Of a stretch of 57,251 nucleotides of DNA, positions 35,473 through 46,226 are shown piece by piece. Made by a program: the position numbers and the translations under genes. The DNA lies in contig JAHDHV010000003.1 of NCBI GenBank assembly GCA_020631155.1, positions 1-57,251 on the forward strand. The letters run 5' to 3'. Source of the DNA: Bacteroidota bacterium (lineage in GTDB: Bacteria > Bacteroidota > Bacteroidia > Chitinophagales > UBA2359). The notes under the pieces are model-generated. The model was given only the letters and a program-made list of their open reading frames with translations. It was not told where the DNA came from and ran no database searches. How positions within the stretch are numbered: position 1 is the stretch's first letter; every line of letters begins with the position of its first letter.

Positions 35473-36172
35473 TTATAAAATAAATTTTACTTCTAAGTAC
35501 TAGATATAGGACAGAAAATTTGAGACAGAAGATAGTTAAGTGTTAAGCACTAATTAATTGGGCACAATTTTGTTCTAAAGTATTGACTTTCATTATTTTA
35601 ATCAAACAAATAGTACCGTTTAATTATTGTGTAGTACTTAATTCATTGTTAACAACTTATGGCAAATTCAAAGATCGTCTAATTTTGTCTGATACTCATA
35701 TCATTTCCCGAAACTAAATCCTAGCAAATTAAAAGCTTACTTAAAGTAATGCGGGAAATAATAAATTGAACCATAAAGCTAAAACAAAAATACTCTTTTT
35801 TTTTCAAGAATTGATAATTCTTTTTTCCAACTAACTTACTATTTTAATGCCCCTTAAACACCTTATTTTTTTGGCAAATACATATTTCAAAACTCATTCT
35901 CACTTACTAAAAAGTGATAATTATTGACTTTTAACATTTACATGTATTTTTTAAATTAGTGCAAACTGTACTAAAACACTCATGACCAGAGAGTTATAAA
36001 AAGTTTTTGAGTAAAAAATACAAGCTAAAAAAGCCCAAACAGCTTTTAAAATGCTGTGTTTTTTGCCTAAAAAATGATTTTTGTTAAAAAAAAGTGCTTT
36101 TTTAGTACAAAAATTTTTACTTTGTGCAAATAAGTTTGCTTTTCACTTCTTTAAACATTAAATAAGTTAATT
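35473..36172. other. Intergenic region with family A and B repeats
   Basis: A well-preserved family A copy (35537-35640) is followed directly by a family B copy (35641-35695). The remaining 480 bp is AT-rich with no gene or RNA that I can support. Confidence 0.6.
35537..35640 (+). repeat. Dispersed repeat family A, well-preserved copy
   Basis: About 104 bp, roughly 95% identical by eye to the copy at 46465-46570. It starts TAAGTG and ends AGTACTTA, so the ends form a short imperfect inverted repeat. It lies entirely between genes. Confidence 0.85.
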
Positions 36173-36652
36173 ATGAAAAAGGTTTACTTACTCTTTATGT
36201 ATCTCTTTTTAATACAACCCACTTTTGCCCAATCAACAAATATCTGCGCGCTAGATTCAGATCGTTTAGGCCAAATTAATCAAACATTAAACGATTTACT
36301 AAACCTTACTGCTAGACAGCAAATACTGATTATGCAATTAAACCAAAAAGCGTTTAACAACTTCTGTACGCTTCGCTCTAAATATGATTCTCCAAAAGAA
36401 GCACCTCAAGCAGCAACTTTGTTAGACCGCAAAAAGTGGGCAATTGGCATTGACCGAAATACAAAACTTATGGAACTATTAAGCACTCAACAACGCGACA
36501 TTTTTACGAATCTCATTAACAGTAGTGCTAGTTTATTTTATAAAAACGATATTTTTTATCGTAGAACTGGAAAAAGTATAGATGAGTTTGTCAATTCTTC
36601 AAGATTTTTACCAGAAAGCGAAAGTATCATCCGAGTTATCCATAGTTTTTAA
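36173..36652 (+). CDS. Small secreted helical protein, Spy/CpxP-like
   Basis: A 159-residue protein with a signal peptide (1-20, ending PTFAQ) and a helical body. The segments LNLTARQQILIMQLNQ and LLSTQQRDIFTNLI resemble the two LTxxQ motifs of Spy/CpxP periplasmic chaperones, which are spaced similarly. A helical linker between them holds KKWAIGIDRN. There is no sorting domain, so a periplasmic location is expected. It sits between two giant T9SS substrates, which would suit a chaperone for exported repeat proteins, but that is inference from position. The similarity is weak and could be coincidental to any small helical protein. Confidence 0.7.
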   Translation: MKKVYLLFMYLFLIQPTFAQSTNICALDSDRLGQINQTLNDLLNLTARQQILIMQLNQKAFNNFCTLRSKYDSPKEAPQAATLLDRKKWAIGIDRNTKLMELLSTQQRDIFTNLINSSASLFYKNDIFYRRTGKSIDEFVNSSRFLPESESIIRVIHSF

Positions 36653-36964
36653 CTACTACTTATTAACTTGAAAATTAAGCCAATAACATTGTAAATTTAT
36701 ACTAATAAGCCCTACACCTACTTCATAGTTGAAGAAATCAAATCAACCTCATTACTCTATTCACATCAATCTTCACTCAACCTTTGTATAAATTACATGA
36801 ATCAGTTGTTCAGGCAATTGCTTTGTTATTTCCAATAAACAGTTTAACAACTACCTATTCAAACTTTAAATATTTTCATATTCTTTTACTTTGAAGAAAT
36901 AATCATTTTTGATTATTAATTAATTCAATAAAAAAAGTATTTTTAAATTTTAACCAAAGCAATC
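36653..36964. other. Short intergenic region
   Basis: AT-rich spacer of 312 bp between two same-strand secreted-protein genes. No terminator, repeat or gene was recognised. Confidence 0.5.
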
Positions 36965-39900
36965 ATGAAAAAACAAATACACTTTGTTGTTTTGTTATGT
37001 TTGTTGATGGTATGCTGTCAGTTCTCATTCGCCCAGAATGATCCCTGTACTGCAACTGCCCTTGCGGTAGGCACACCATTAGCAAGCCAAACACTCACCA
37101 ACTCTGAAGATATAGCCGATCAAACGGATTGTACGATTGCGCCTGACCCACAAAACTGCTTGAATGGTTCTGCCTATGGTGGCTGGAATCAAACGCAAAT
37201 TTGTGAGGATATCTGGTACGCAGTCACCGTTCCAGCATCGGGTAGTGTCATCATTCAATTTGCCAATGCAGGTGATATTACTGCAGCCATTTACGAAGGG
37301 AGCTGTGCCGGTCCATTGACACAAGTTACTTGTGATGGTGATGGCGACCCTACTTCCTCTGCTCCCTTAGTTGGTGCATATGGTTTAGCAGCAGGCTCTA
37401 CGGTTTATGTCCGCGTTTGGGATTTTGGTTGTAATACCACCCAAACCTTCGATATATCCGCCACCGCAGGCACCAATACCGCAGGTCAAGATGTATCTAA
37501 TGCTACTGCTCTAACCGTTGGCGGTGCTCCCTTAACGAATCAAAACATTACAGATTCTAATAATTTAGGTGATGAAACCTATGGCGTTCCTGAGCCTTCT
37601 TGTAATACAGGGCAATTTTACGATGGTACAGATATTTGCGAAGATGCTTGGTATCAGGTGACTGTACCGGGTACGGCAGGAAGCGCGCCAGTATCTTTAA
37701 CTGTTGATGCAGTTTGGACAGCAGGTACCGATCACATTATGGCAATTTACAAACCTTCGCCAGCAGGTTCCACAGGCTATTCGCCACTTTATGAGGTGGC
37801 TTGTGAGGATGATGGTTCACTAGGAACGGTAAGTATTACGGTAGATTGTGCAGTGCCAGGGGATGTTTTATACATTCGTGTCTGGAATTATGATTGTGAT
37901 GGTGCAACAACTTTTGATATAAGTGTTGTACAAAATGCTGCACCTGCCACACCTACTACACTAAATTTAGATGAATGTGCCGATGGCAATACCTATGAAT
38001 TGGCTGCCTGTGGTACAGATGCTAGTCCGGGGCTAACACTTTTCGATAGTGGTGGTTCTGGTGGAAATTATGGGCAGGATGAAGACTATACAGTTACAGT
38101 TTGTGTTCCAGCAGGTTCGCCAGCAGGTACTTGTTTGCGTGCCGAGTTTGTGTCTTTTGTCTTGGAAGATGGAACGGTAAATACATTAAGCGCAAGTAAT
38201 GACTATCTATATGTTTATGATGGCACAAGTACCGGCGATCCTTTGGTAGCTGGTTATACGGGAAATGAAACTGCTAACGGCCGCCCAGGAAATATTTACT
38301 CTACCAATGGCTGTTTAACCATTAATATTCAAACAAATGGAGATGAGGAAAATACAGGTTTTGAGGTGGAATTTGAATGTGTAAACTGCCAAAATGAAAT
38401 TACACCTGTTGGCGGACAAACGGTTACTTGCGGTACACCTGCTACTTTTACTGACAGTGGTGCTGCTGGCGGCGATTACGGCAATTACGAGCATAATGTT
38501 TGGACCTACTGCCCAAGCGATGCTACTCAATGTATTTGGGCAGATTTTTCCTCTTTTGTCACTCAAGAGGATGTAGATTATTTATACATTTATAATGGCG
38601 ATAATGCTTATAGTGATGATTTGATTGGGATTTATGGTGGTAGTGGAAATTTGGCTGGTGCCGTTATTAAAGCTACGCAAAATAGCCCAGGTGGTTGTTT
38701 GACTTTCAAATTTGTGTCTAGTGCGGGAACAACCGCAGCAGGTTGGGAAGCAAGCATTGATTGTGGACCTTGCCGCTTGCCGACAAGTAGCGATGGTTGT
38801 TCATCAGCTACCCAATTAACCCAAAACGGTACCTATGCAGGTTGGAATGCAGGTACTACGGGCGATCCCGCTTGTTCGGATCCTAACCTCAATATTCCAT
38901 GTTTTTTGAGTGATAATGCGACTTCTTCACCGATTACAGAGTTAGAACTCACCACTTGGTATGAATTTACCATCCCTGCTGATGTTTGTTTGGATGATTT
39001 TAGCATTGCTTTGCAAAATGTGGCTTGCCAAGATGCAACTGGAACGGTAGGTTTGCAATTTGCCATTATTGAGCAACCAACAGGTACCACAGGTTGTTTG
39101 TGGGGTAATGAGTGGCCAGACCCGATTTTATGTTATGATCAATATGTGCAAGGGGTAGCCGTAGACTTAAATCAAGCGGTCATAGATCAAGGTGGAACGG
39201 GTTTAGTACCTGGGCAAACTTATTATATTCTAACAGATGCCTTTAATGGTTCTTCTTGTAATTGGGATTTGGTGGTGGATAATATTGAGCCTCCAGCTAT
39301 TACAAGTGTTACTGCTTTGCCTGCTGATGCTTGTTCAGATATGCCAATTACTAGTTTATCTGTAGAAGCAACGGGTGATGTAGAATTTGTTTATGATGTA
39401 AATGCCATTGCTGATCCTTATGCTTTATCAGGTGTTGCAGCTAATACTTTAGGTACAACAACAAATTTTGATATTGATTTGGGAACGGCGAGTTTAGAAA
39501 GTATTGCTTTCCCTGCCAATACTACTTGCGAAGTGGTTACTTATAATGTTTGTGCAATTAGAAACCCATTACCCACAAGCGTAACTACAGAATGTCGTCC
39601 TTCTAATTGTACTACCGTAGCTGTTTATCCACTGCCTCCAACCCCTACTTTTGATGTAGCGCAATGCGGTACAGCTATAGTAGCATCTGATAATTGTGGA
39701 ACTGGAAGCAGCACTATAGAATTTGAAGACCCTAATAATCCGGGTACTTGGAGCACTGACCCAACTACCTTTACCTTAGCCGATGGCGATGTATTGAATT
39801 GGGTAGCTTATGCAGCAGGCGCACCCGATAATGATAGCGACAACCGCCCCGACTGTGTATCCTCTGGAACCACAGGAACAGGTTTGTCCAATTGCGCTGT

Positions 39901-42900
39901 AGTTACTTGTGCTTGTCCTACCTGTCCAGCAGCCCCAGCTACCACACCAGTAATGACAGATTTATTAGAATGTTTCCCACAATACGGTGATCAGGCAGAA
40001 ATGGACGGCGCAGCAGATGGAACGGCAGCCAATCCTTTTGCAACTTGGGCAGGTGCTTTAGCCTATGCACAAGCCAATAACATTGACTACATTCAATTTG
40101 CCCCCGGTACTTATCAAACGGATAATTCGGTATTTAATGCTTTTGGTTTAGCAGGCGGTTGGCCAGTTACTTTAGATGGTATGTATGTTGATGGACAAGG
40201 TGCGACTATTATTGGAAATGGCACTTCGGTCGGATTTGCCGATGTGGAAGCAGATAATGTAACTTTTACTAATTTAAATTTAACAGAATTTGCCCAAGCA
40301 TTAGAAGTGCAAGATGTTGCTGCTTTTACCTATTGTAATGGTATTATTGATGGTTCTGATAATAATGCTTTAAATGGAGTATTTGTTAATTCGGATGCCG
40401 CTAATACTGATGCTACTTTTATCAATGTAGCGTTCAATAATCACGATACCCCTAATTTTACCTCCGCAATGGATATATTTTCCAGTTCTACCAATGCAGC
40501 CATTAATACAACCGTTAATTTCTGTGAAGCAACATGGAGTTGTAATCAACGAGATGGTTTTGGTGGTGCCTTATTTATTGGCCATGGTGGAGCTAGAGGA
40601 CCTGATGATCCCGGCCCAATTGTTTGTATGCAAGGCGGTGGATTTTACGATAACTTAGGTATAGGAATTGCCAGCGATGGCGGTGCGCTTAATGTTCAAG
40701 ACAATTCTATTTTAAATATTGATGGAACTGAATTTGTTTGTAATACTTCTAATGCCAATGATGGCACTTCTGGTGGTGGAGCTATTAGAGTACAAGGTGG
40801 TGCCGATGTAGATATTCAAAATGCGAATTTCTCTGGAAATACGACTACGCAATATGGGGGTGCTATTTTATTTACAAATAATGATGGAACAGACCCAGCT
40901 CTAACAATTGGAAATACCGTATTTTGGGATAATACAGCCGATTCGGGTGGTGCTTTAGCTGCCGATGGCGAAACCACAACCAATGTAACGGATAGTTATT
41001 TTGATGGCAACCAAGCTACCGCCGCTTCGGGTAGTGATGCTCATGGTGGCGGTGCAATTTATGTAGATGCTGGCCCTGAAGGCTCTCCTACCGAAGCCTC
41101 TACCGTATTTGTATTAAGCAATTCTACCTTAACAGGCAATACCTCTGCAACTGCCGAAGGTGGTGGTATGAATGTAGAAATTACAGATAATAACCAAGAT
41201 TCAATTGACGATGGAAATTCGGATGATATTCAAATTACCAATAGCGTTATTTGTAACAATACTTCTACTAGCGCGGATAATGATTTAACGGAGGATTTTT
41301 ATGAGTGTTTCTTATGTAATCCTGTTAATTCAGCCATTACCTTTACCACAAGTATCATTGGTTCAGGAACAGGTTATTCGCCAGCAGGCAATGTACCTTT
41401 TGCACAAGGCGACTGCGGCAATACCGCAGGCGTAGGCTATACGACAACTGCACCAGCAGCGATTCCTTGCCCAGCAAGCTGTCCACTAGCCCCAACTACC
41501 GCCGATAACTGTGTTGCATGTACTCCTCCAGACATTACCGCCAATCCAACAGGCGCGGAAATTTGCCCGGGTGATGGTACAGTGCTACCTAATTCCTTTG
41601 ATTTTGCTACGGTTACAGTTACAGATGCTTCTACCTATACCAACGGTGAAGTAGTCACGATTACTTACCATTCAGCCACACCAGCCGATGGCACAAATGT
41701 GTTGCCAAGTACAACCGTTAACCCCACAACTACCACAACGTACTACATTTTGGCAACCAACGACAATGCCACTCCAAACGATGCAAATGATGATTGTACC
41801 AATGAAATACCGTTTATCGTATTGGTAGATGATGTTGCTCCTATGATTACTTGTCCTGCTGATTATACTTTAGGATGTGGTGTGCCTTTACCTGGTCCTG
41901 CTACAAGTATTGAAGCTTTAAATGATTCGGTTAACCGAATTTGTACAGGGCCAATTGATATTACTTTTGGTTCAGATGATGGCTTTTTTGATATTGCCTC
42001 TACTACTGATCCGATTATTGAAGTAGAAGGTGTCGCAGATGCTATGATGGACTTTGATATTGTAGATGAAACTGCAACAACAGGTGCTGGTGTATTAGCA
42101 GGTCCGGGAGGAGCTTCAGATATTTTCTTCAATTTCGCCATTTTACCGACCTTTGATCCTTATGGTGGAGTTGCCGTTCCTTCTACCAGCGTACAATATG
42201 AAGTTTATCAATCTACTTCTGGTATTGCAGGACAAATTGTGGGAGCTTCTGCTTCTACAGGTGATGTAAGATGTTACCAAGTTACTGTTACGCTTGCCTC
42301 GCATCTTAAAGTGGAAGCACAAGATTTTACTGCCTTGCTCAATAGTGTCAATACAGCAGGAGAGTTATACGAATCTGCTTCTATTGTTTACTTAGATGCT
42401 AATGGAATGCCTTTTGGCTCGGCTGATTATGCAGGTTTCTACAACGATCCTGTTGCTGGAACTGCTGGAAATGGAACCGCTACTCTAAATAGTAGTACTT
42501 GGAATGTAGCAGGTACAGGAGTATATGTTGCCCAAGACCAATCTGTGATAGATGTCACAACTGATCCTTTAAATCCTGTAGCTACTTCTAATATGCCTTC
42601 TGATGGCTTTGACCCAAATGCCAATATAGATGGAGGACTTCCGCCAACAACCCCTGTTAGTGGTGTGATTTATACGGTTTGTTTAGAAGATGTCGCAGAA
42701 TCTGATTCCGATGGTGGAAGTACAACTAGTAGCACCAGCTTCACCAGTACTTTAAATGGATTCTCCCTTGATAATATTTGCATCAACTCGGCGGCTTGTG
42801 ATAATAGTGCATTAGCAGATTTAACCCTCACTTCTATGGATGTATCCGATGGAATGACTGATCCTGAAACGATAACTCGTACTTATACCTTAACGGATGC

Positions 42901-45900
42901 TTGTGGAAATGTAGCTACCTGTGAGCAAACCATTACTATTCCTTTATGTGGCTGTACTGATTGTAATAATGCCACTTGTGAGCATGAAACAATGGGCGAA
43001 AGCGATTGGGGCGATGGCTTGACCGTCAATGAAACAGAAACTTTCGACAATGGTGCAGATGTTGATTGTGAAGATTTAACAACAACAGCCGAGGATATGG
43101 TCACCATTTGTACCGAATTTGTGGCTACAGGCGGCGAAACTCAAGTCACCGTAGCTGCCGAAGGTACAGGATGTACAGAAGGCAATTTGAATGTAACTTA
43201 TGAATTAACAGAAGATGCTGATTCTGGTACTCCTTGTGGAACAGTCAATAATGGCGGTTACGATCCAAATACAGGAACGATTGACCCACCATTACAAGCT
43301 GGTACAACCTATCAATACTGTGTCACCGTTGACTTCTCTGCTGATGCTGCTTGTGATATTGATGAGGTTTGCCCTGTCATCTTAGATTGCACTACTACTC
43401 CACCAAATGATGATATTTGCGATGTGGATGCTGCCAATACTTGGGATTTAACCATTGGCACACCATTAACTAATCAAAACAACTTATGTGCGACTTTGGA
43501 AAATGGAGAGCCTACAGGCGGAGCTGACCAAACTGTTTGGTATACCTACACCGTACCACCGGGAGTTGATGCCATCAATGTATCTACTTCTAACAACGAT
43601 TTCAATACCATCATCACCATTTACACAGCCACACTAGATTGCAGTAATCCACCGACTAGCGTTGATTTAAGCACGCAACTGGATATGCCAGCCGTTGCTC
43701 AAAATGATGATGCCGCAGGCGCAACCGCAGGAGAATCTTCGGCTACCCTTTGCGTGGAAGAAGGCGTAACTTACTACATCCAAATTGATGGCAATGCACC
43801 TGACGAGGAAGGTAATTTTGATATTGAAGTCACCGATGCTACAGGTACGACCAACTGCTGTACCGATTGCTTGAACGCTGGTTGTGAGCATGAAACAATG
43901 GGCGAACAAGATTGGGGTGATGGCTTGACCGTTAATGAAACAGAAACTTTCGACAATGGTGCTGATGTAGATTGTGAAGATTTTACAGGCATTGTTGGTG
44001 ATGTGGTTACTGTTTGTACCGAGTTTGTTGCTACTGGAAATGAAACTCAAGTCACCGTAGCTGCCGAAGGTACAGGCTGTAATGCAGGCACTTTTACCTA
44101 CGAAATCACAGAAGATGCAGAAGGTACAGGTAACCCATGTGGTACAGTCAATAATGGCGGTTACGATCCAAATACAGGAACGATTGACCCACCATTACAA
44201 GCTGGTACAACCTATCAATACTGTGTCACCGTTGACTTCTCTGCTGATGCTGCTTGTGATATTGATGAAGTTTGTCCTGTCATCTTAGATTGCGATCAAA
44301 CGCCTGTCAATGATGACATTTGCAACGCTATAGATTTATCAGGAACAGGCACCGCAACCAATCAAGATAACCTTTGTGCGACTTTGGAAAATGGTGAAAC
44401 AGATGGTGGAAATGAGCAAACGGTTTGGTATGAATATACTGTACCTCCTGGAGTCGAAGGCATTTCTATCGAAACCTCTAACAATGATTTCAATACCACT
44501 TTAACCACTTATACAGGCACTCCAAACTGTGCAGGTGGCGTTGATTTGAGTGTAGATATTACCACCATTCCAAATGGCAGCAATGACGATAATCCAGATG
44601 GCGCGCCTAATGGCGAATCTTATGTGGAGTTCTGTGTAGAGGAAGGGCAAACCATTTACATTCAAGTAGATGGCAATGCTCCTGGCGAGGAAGGATTTTT
44701 TGATATTACAGTTAATGATGAAACAGGCAATTTAGACTGTTGCGATCAAACACCTGTCAATGATGATATTTGTGATGCCATAGATTTATCAGGAACAGGC
44801 GGTGCAACCGATCAAAACAATATTTGTGCAACCACAGAAACAGGCGAAACAGATGGTGGTGCTGAGGCAACCGTTTGGTATACCTATACCATACCACCAG
44901 GAGTTGAAAGCATTTCAGTTGAAACATCCAATAATGACTTTAACACAACTTTAACCACTTACACAGGCACTCCAAATTGTGCAGGCGGCCTTGATTTAAG
45001 CGTTGATTTAACCATTATTCCAAACGGAAATAATGATGACGCTCCCGGCGGCTCCAGCAGTGGCGAATCTTATGTGGAATTCTGCGTAGAAGAAGGCGAG
45101 ACCATTTACATACAAATAGACGGCAATGCCCCAGGTGAGGAAGGCAACTTTGATATTAGCATTACAGATATAACAGGCGATATTAATTGTAGTTGTAATT
45201 TAGAAATCGAAGTTATTGACATTACACAAGGGACAAGTGGTGGCATTACACCATTTTATTACAATACTGCTACCGTAGAAGTTATCAATGGCACACCACC
45301 CTACGATTACCATTGGGCAACAACAGGTTATGTACGACACGCTGTTGTAAGCCTCGGTTTTATTCGTATACACTACAGCGATCACGCTTATTGGACAGTA
45401 ACCATTACAGATGCCAATGGCTGCATCGTTGTTGCTACAAATGATCCAGCACAAAATGGCGGTATTAACGAAATCTTAGATATCTCAAGTGCCATAGTAG
45501 AGGCAGATATATGTCTTACTTCAGATAGAGAAGGGTCAATTACTGTTAATCCAGAATTTGGCACACCACCTTATGAATATCTATGGTCAGGACCATTTAC
45601 ATGGAACAATGGAAATGCCCTAACCACTACAGTTGGAACAATTACAGACCTTCCAACAGGCTGGTATACGGTTACGGTTATTGATAGTGGCGATCCAAGC
45701 GGTCCGTTTGATGCATCAGGCAATCCAATTGTTGATGGAGACCCAAGCACACCATTACCACAACAAACAACAGTCGGCTGGTATTGGGTACAATGTTTAG
45801 TGCCGGGTAGAGGTAAATTAAATACAGAAGGCATCACAAACCTTCAAATAGCTCCTAACCCACTGTCTAGCAACGCTTTAATCGAAATGAGTGTAGCAAA

Positions 45901-46096
45901 AGACAGTCGAGTAAGTCTTGATTTATACACAGTAGATGGCAGGCAAGTAGTGACTGTTTTTGAAGGCGAGTTAAAAGCATCATTAGTTAATTCCATTCCA
46001 TTTGAAAGTGGCCCATTAGCCAATGGGGTATACATTTTACAATTAACGACTCAAGACGGCTACAGAATACACCAAAAACTGTTGATTAGTAAGTAG
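36965..46096 (+). CDS. Giant (3043 aa) multi-domain surface protein, T9SS substrate
   Basis: A signal peptide (1-24, ending FSFAQ) leads into two pre-peptidase-like beta domains (about 26-175 and 176-335). Two CUB-like domains follow (about 338-475 and 475-602; GGxYG, DYLYVYDG or DYLYIYNG, CLTI or CLTF). A right-handed beta-helix region of polymorphic outer-membrane-protein type spans about 1009-1512 (TWAGALAYAQ, GGGAIRV, GGAILFTN, GGGAIYV). A HYR-like segment is near 1973-1995. Then come two copies of a CEHETMGE module (about 2002 and 2303) and three of an NDDIC pre-peptidase-like module (about 2149, 2448, 2598), two SprB-like modules (NGTPPYDYHW, GTPPYEYLW; about 2743 and 2865), and a T9SS type A domain (about 2960-3043; APNPLSSN, GVYILQL). 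A secreted adhesin or matrix protein is likely. Confidence 0.92.
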   Translation: MKKQIHFVVLLCLLMVCCQFSFAQNDPCTATALAVGTPLASQTLTNSEDIADQTDCTIAPDPQNCLNGSAYGGWNQTQICEDIWYAVTVPASGSVIIQFANAGDITAAIYEGSCAGPLTQVTCDGDGDPTSSAPLVGAYGLAAGSTVYVRVWDFGCNTTQTFDISATAGTNTAGQDVSNATALTVGGAPLTNQNITDSNNLGDETYGVPEPSCNTGQFYDGTDICEDAWYQVTVPGTAGSAPVSLTVDAVWTAGTDHIMAIYKPSPAGSTGYSPLYEVACEDDGSLGTVSITVDCAVPGDVLYIRVWNYDCDGATTFDISVVQNAAPATPTTLNLDECADGNTYELAACGTDASPGLTLFDSGGSGGNYGQDEDYTVTVCVPAGSPAGTCLRAEFVSFVLEDGTVNTLSASNDYLYVYDGTSTGDPLVAGYTGNETANGRPGNIYSTNGCLTINIQTNGDEENTGFEVEFECVNCQNEITPVGGQTVTCGTPATFTDSGAAGGDYGNYEHNVWTYCPSDATQCIWADFSSFVTQEDVDYLYIYNGDNAYSDDLIGIYGGSGNLAGAVIKATQNSPGGCLTFKFVSSAGTTAAGWEASIDCGPCRLPTSSDGCSSATQLTQNGTYAGWNAGTTGDPACSDPNLNIPCFLSDNATSSPITELELTTWYEFTIPADVCLDDFSIALQNVACQDATGTVGLQFAIIEQPTGTTGCLWGNEWPDPILCYDQYVQGVAVDLNQAVIDQGGTGLVPGQTYYILTDAFNGSSCNWDLVVDNIEPPAITSVTALPADACSDMPITSLSVEATGDVEFVYDVNAIADPYALSGVAANTLGTTTNFDIDLGTASLESIAFPANTTCEVVTYNVCAIRNPLPTSVTTECRPSNCTTVAVYPLPPTPTFDVAQCGTAIVASDNCGTGSSTIEFEDPNNPGTWSTDPTTFTLADGDVLNWVAYAAGAPDNDSDNRPDCVSSGTTGTGLSNCAVVTCACPTCPAAPATTPVMTDLLECFPQYGDQAEMDGAADGTAANPFATWAGALAYAQANNIDYIQFAPGTYQTDNSVFNAFGLAGGWPVTLDGMYVDGQGATIIGNGTSVGFADVEADNVTFTNLNLTEFAQALEVQDVAAFTYCNGIIDGSDNNALNGVFVNSDAANTDATFINVAFNNHDTPNFTSAMDIFSSSTNAAINTTVNFCEATWSCNQRDGFGGALFIGHGGARGPDDPGPIVCMQGGGFYDNLGIGIASDGGALNVQDNSILNIDGTEFVCNTSNANDGTSGGGAIRVQGGADVDIQNANFSGNTTTQYGGAILFTNNDGTDPALTIGNTVFWDNTADSGGALAADGETTTNVTDSYFDGNQATAASGSDAHGGGAIYVDAGPEGSPTEASTVFVLSNSTLTGNTSATAEGGGMNVEITDNNQDSIDDGNSDDIQITNSVICNNTSTSADNDLTEDFYECFLCNPVNSAITFTTSIIGSGTGYSPAGNVPFAQGDCGNTAGVGYTTTAPAAIPCPASCPLAPTTADNCVACTPPDITANPTGAEICPGDGTVLPNSFDFATVTVTDASTYTNGEVVTITYHSATPADGTNVLPSTTVNPTTTTTYYILATNDNATPNDANDDCTNEIPFIVLVDDVAPMITCPADYTLGCGVPLPGPATSIEALNDSVNRICTGPIDITFGSDDGFFDIASTTDPIIEVEGVADAMMDFDIVDETATTGAGVLAGPGGASDIFFNFAILPTFDPYGGVAVPSTSVQYEVYQSTSGIAGQIVGASASTGDVRCYQVTVTLASHLKVEAQDFTALLNSVNTAGELYESASIVYLDANGMPFGSADYAGFYNDPVAGTAGNGTATLNSSTWNVAGTGVYVAQDQSVIDVTTDPLNPVATSNMPSDGFDPNANIDGGLPPTTPVSGVIYTVCLEDVAESDSDGGSTTSSTSFTSTLNGFSLDNICINSAACDNSALADLTLTSMDVSDGMTDPETITRTYTLTDACGNVATCEQTITIPLCGCTDCNNATCEHETMGESDWGDGLTVNETETFDNGADVDCEDLTTTAEDMVTICTEFVATGGETQVTVAAEGTGCTEGNLNVTYELTEDADSGTPCGTVNNGGYDPNTGTIDPPLQAGTTYQYCVTVDFSADAACDIDEVCPVILDCTTTPPNDDICDVDAANTWDLTIGTPLTNQNNLCATLENGEPTGGADQTVWYTYTVPPGVDAINVSTSNNDFNTIITIYTATLDCSNPPTSVDLSTQLDMPAVAQNDDAAGATAGESSATLCVEEGVTYYIQIDGNAPDEEGNFDIEVTDATGTTNCCTDCLNAGCEHETMGEQDWGDGLTVNETETFDNGADVDCEDFTGIVGDVVTVCTEFVATGNETQVTVAAEGTGCNAGTFTYEITEDAEGTGNPCGTVNNGGYDPNTGTIDPPLQAGTTYQYCVTVDFSADAACDIDEVCPVILDCDQTPVNDDICNAIDLSGTGTATNQDNLCATLENGETDGGNEQTVWYEYTVPPGVEGISIETSNNDFNTTLTTYTGTPNCAGGVDLSVDITTIPNGSNDDNPDGAPNGESYVEFCVEEGQTIYIQVDGNAPGEEGFFDITVNDETGNLDCCDQTPVNDDICDAIDLSGTGGATDQNNICATTETGETDGGAEATVWYTYTIPPGVESISVETSNNDFNTTLTTYTGTPNCAGGLDLSVDLTIIPNGNNDDAPGGSSSGESYVEFCVEEGETIYIQIDGNAPGEEGNFDISITDITGDINCSCNLEIEVIDITQGTSGGITPFYYNTATVEVINGTPPYDYHWATTGYVRHAVVSLGFIRIHYSDHAYWTVTITDANGCIVVATNDPAQNGGINEILDISSAIVEADICLTSDREGSITVNPEFGTPPYEYLWSGPFTWNNGNALTTTVGTITDLPTGWYTVTVIDSGDPSGPFDASGNPIVDGDPSTPLPQQTTVGWYWVQCLVPGRGKLNTEGITNLQIAPNPLSSNALIEMSVAKDSRVSLDLYTVDGRQVVTVFEGELKASLVNSIPFESGPLANGVYILQLTTQDGYRIHQKLLISK
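43241..43365 (+). repeat. 125-bp perfect internal direct repeat (copy 1)
   Basis: Identical over 125 bp to 44144-44268, 903 bp away. Because 903 is a multiple of three, recombination between the copies would remove or add exactly 301 codons in frame. The surrounding modules are similar but diverged, so identity here points to recent duplication or gene conversion. Confidence 0.95.
44144..44268 (+). repeat. 125-bp perfect internal direct repeat (copy 2)
   Basis: Second copy of the repeat at 43241-43365, in the same orientation and reading frame within the giant gene. Confidence 0.95.
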
Positions 46097-46158
46097 ATAG
46101 ACATAAGATGGTATAAGATTCAAGATAATCATTACTACCTAAAAGTCTCCTAATAAAT

Positions 46159-46201
46159 AAAAGCCTGTTGTTGGATAAAAAATCTAGCAGCAGGCTTTTT
46201 T
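46159..46201 (+). terminator. Intrinsic terminator after the second giant gene
   Basis: The AAAAGCCTGTTG arm pairs with CAGCAGGCTTTT (G-U allowed), extended by TTGGAT/ATCTAG, and is followed by a run of T. It lies about 60 bp after the stop codon. Confidence 0.85.
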
Positions 46202-46226
46202 ACTTTTCCAGTAAAGAAATTATTTC

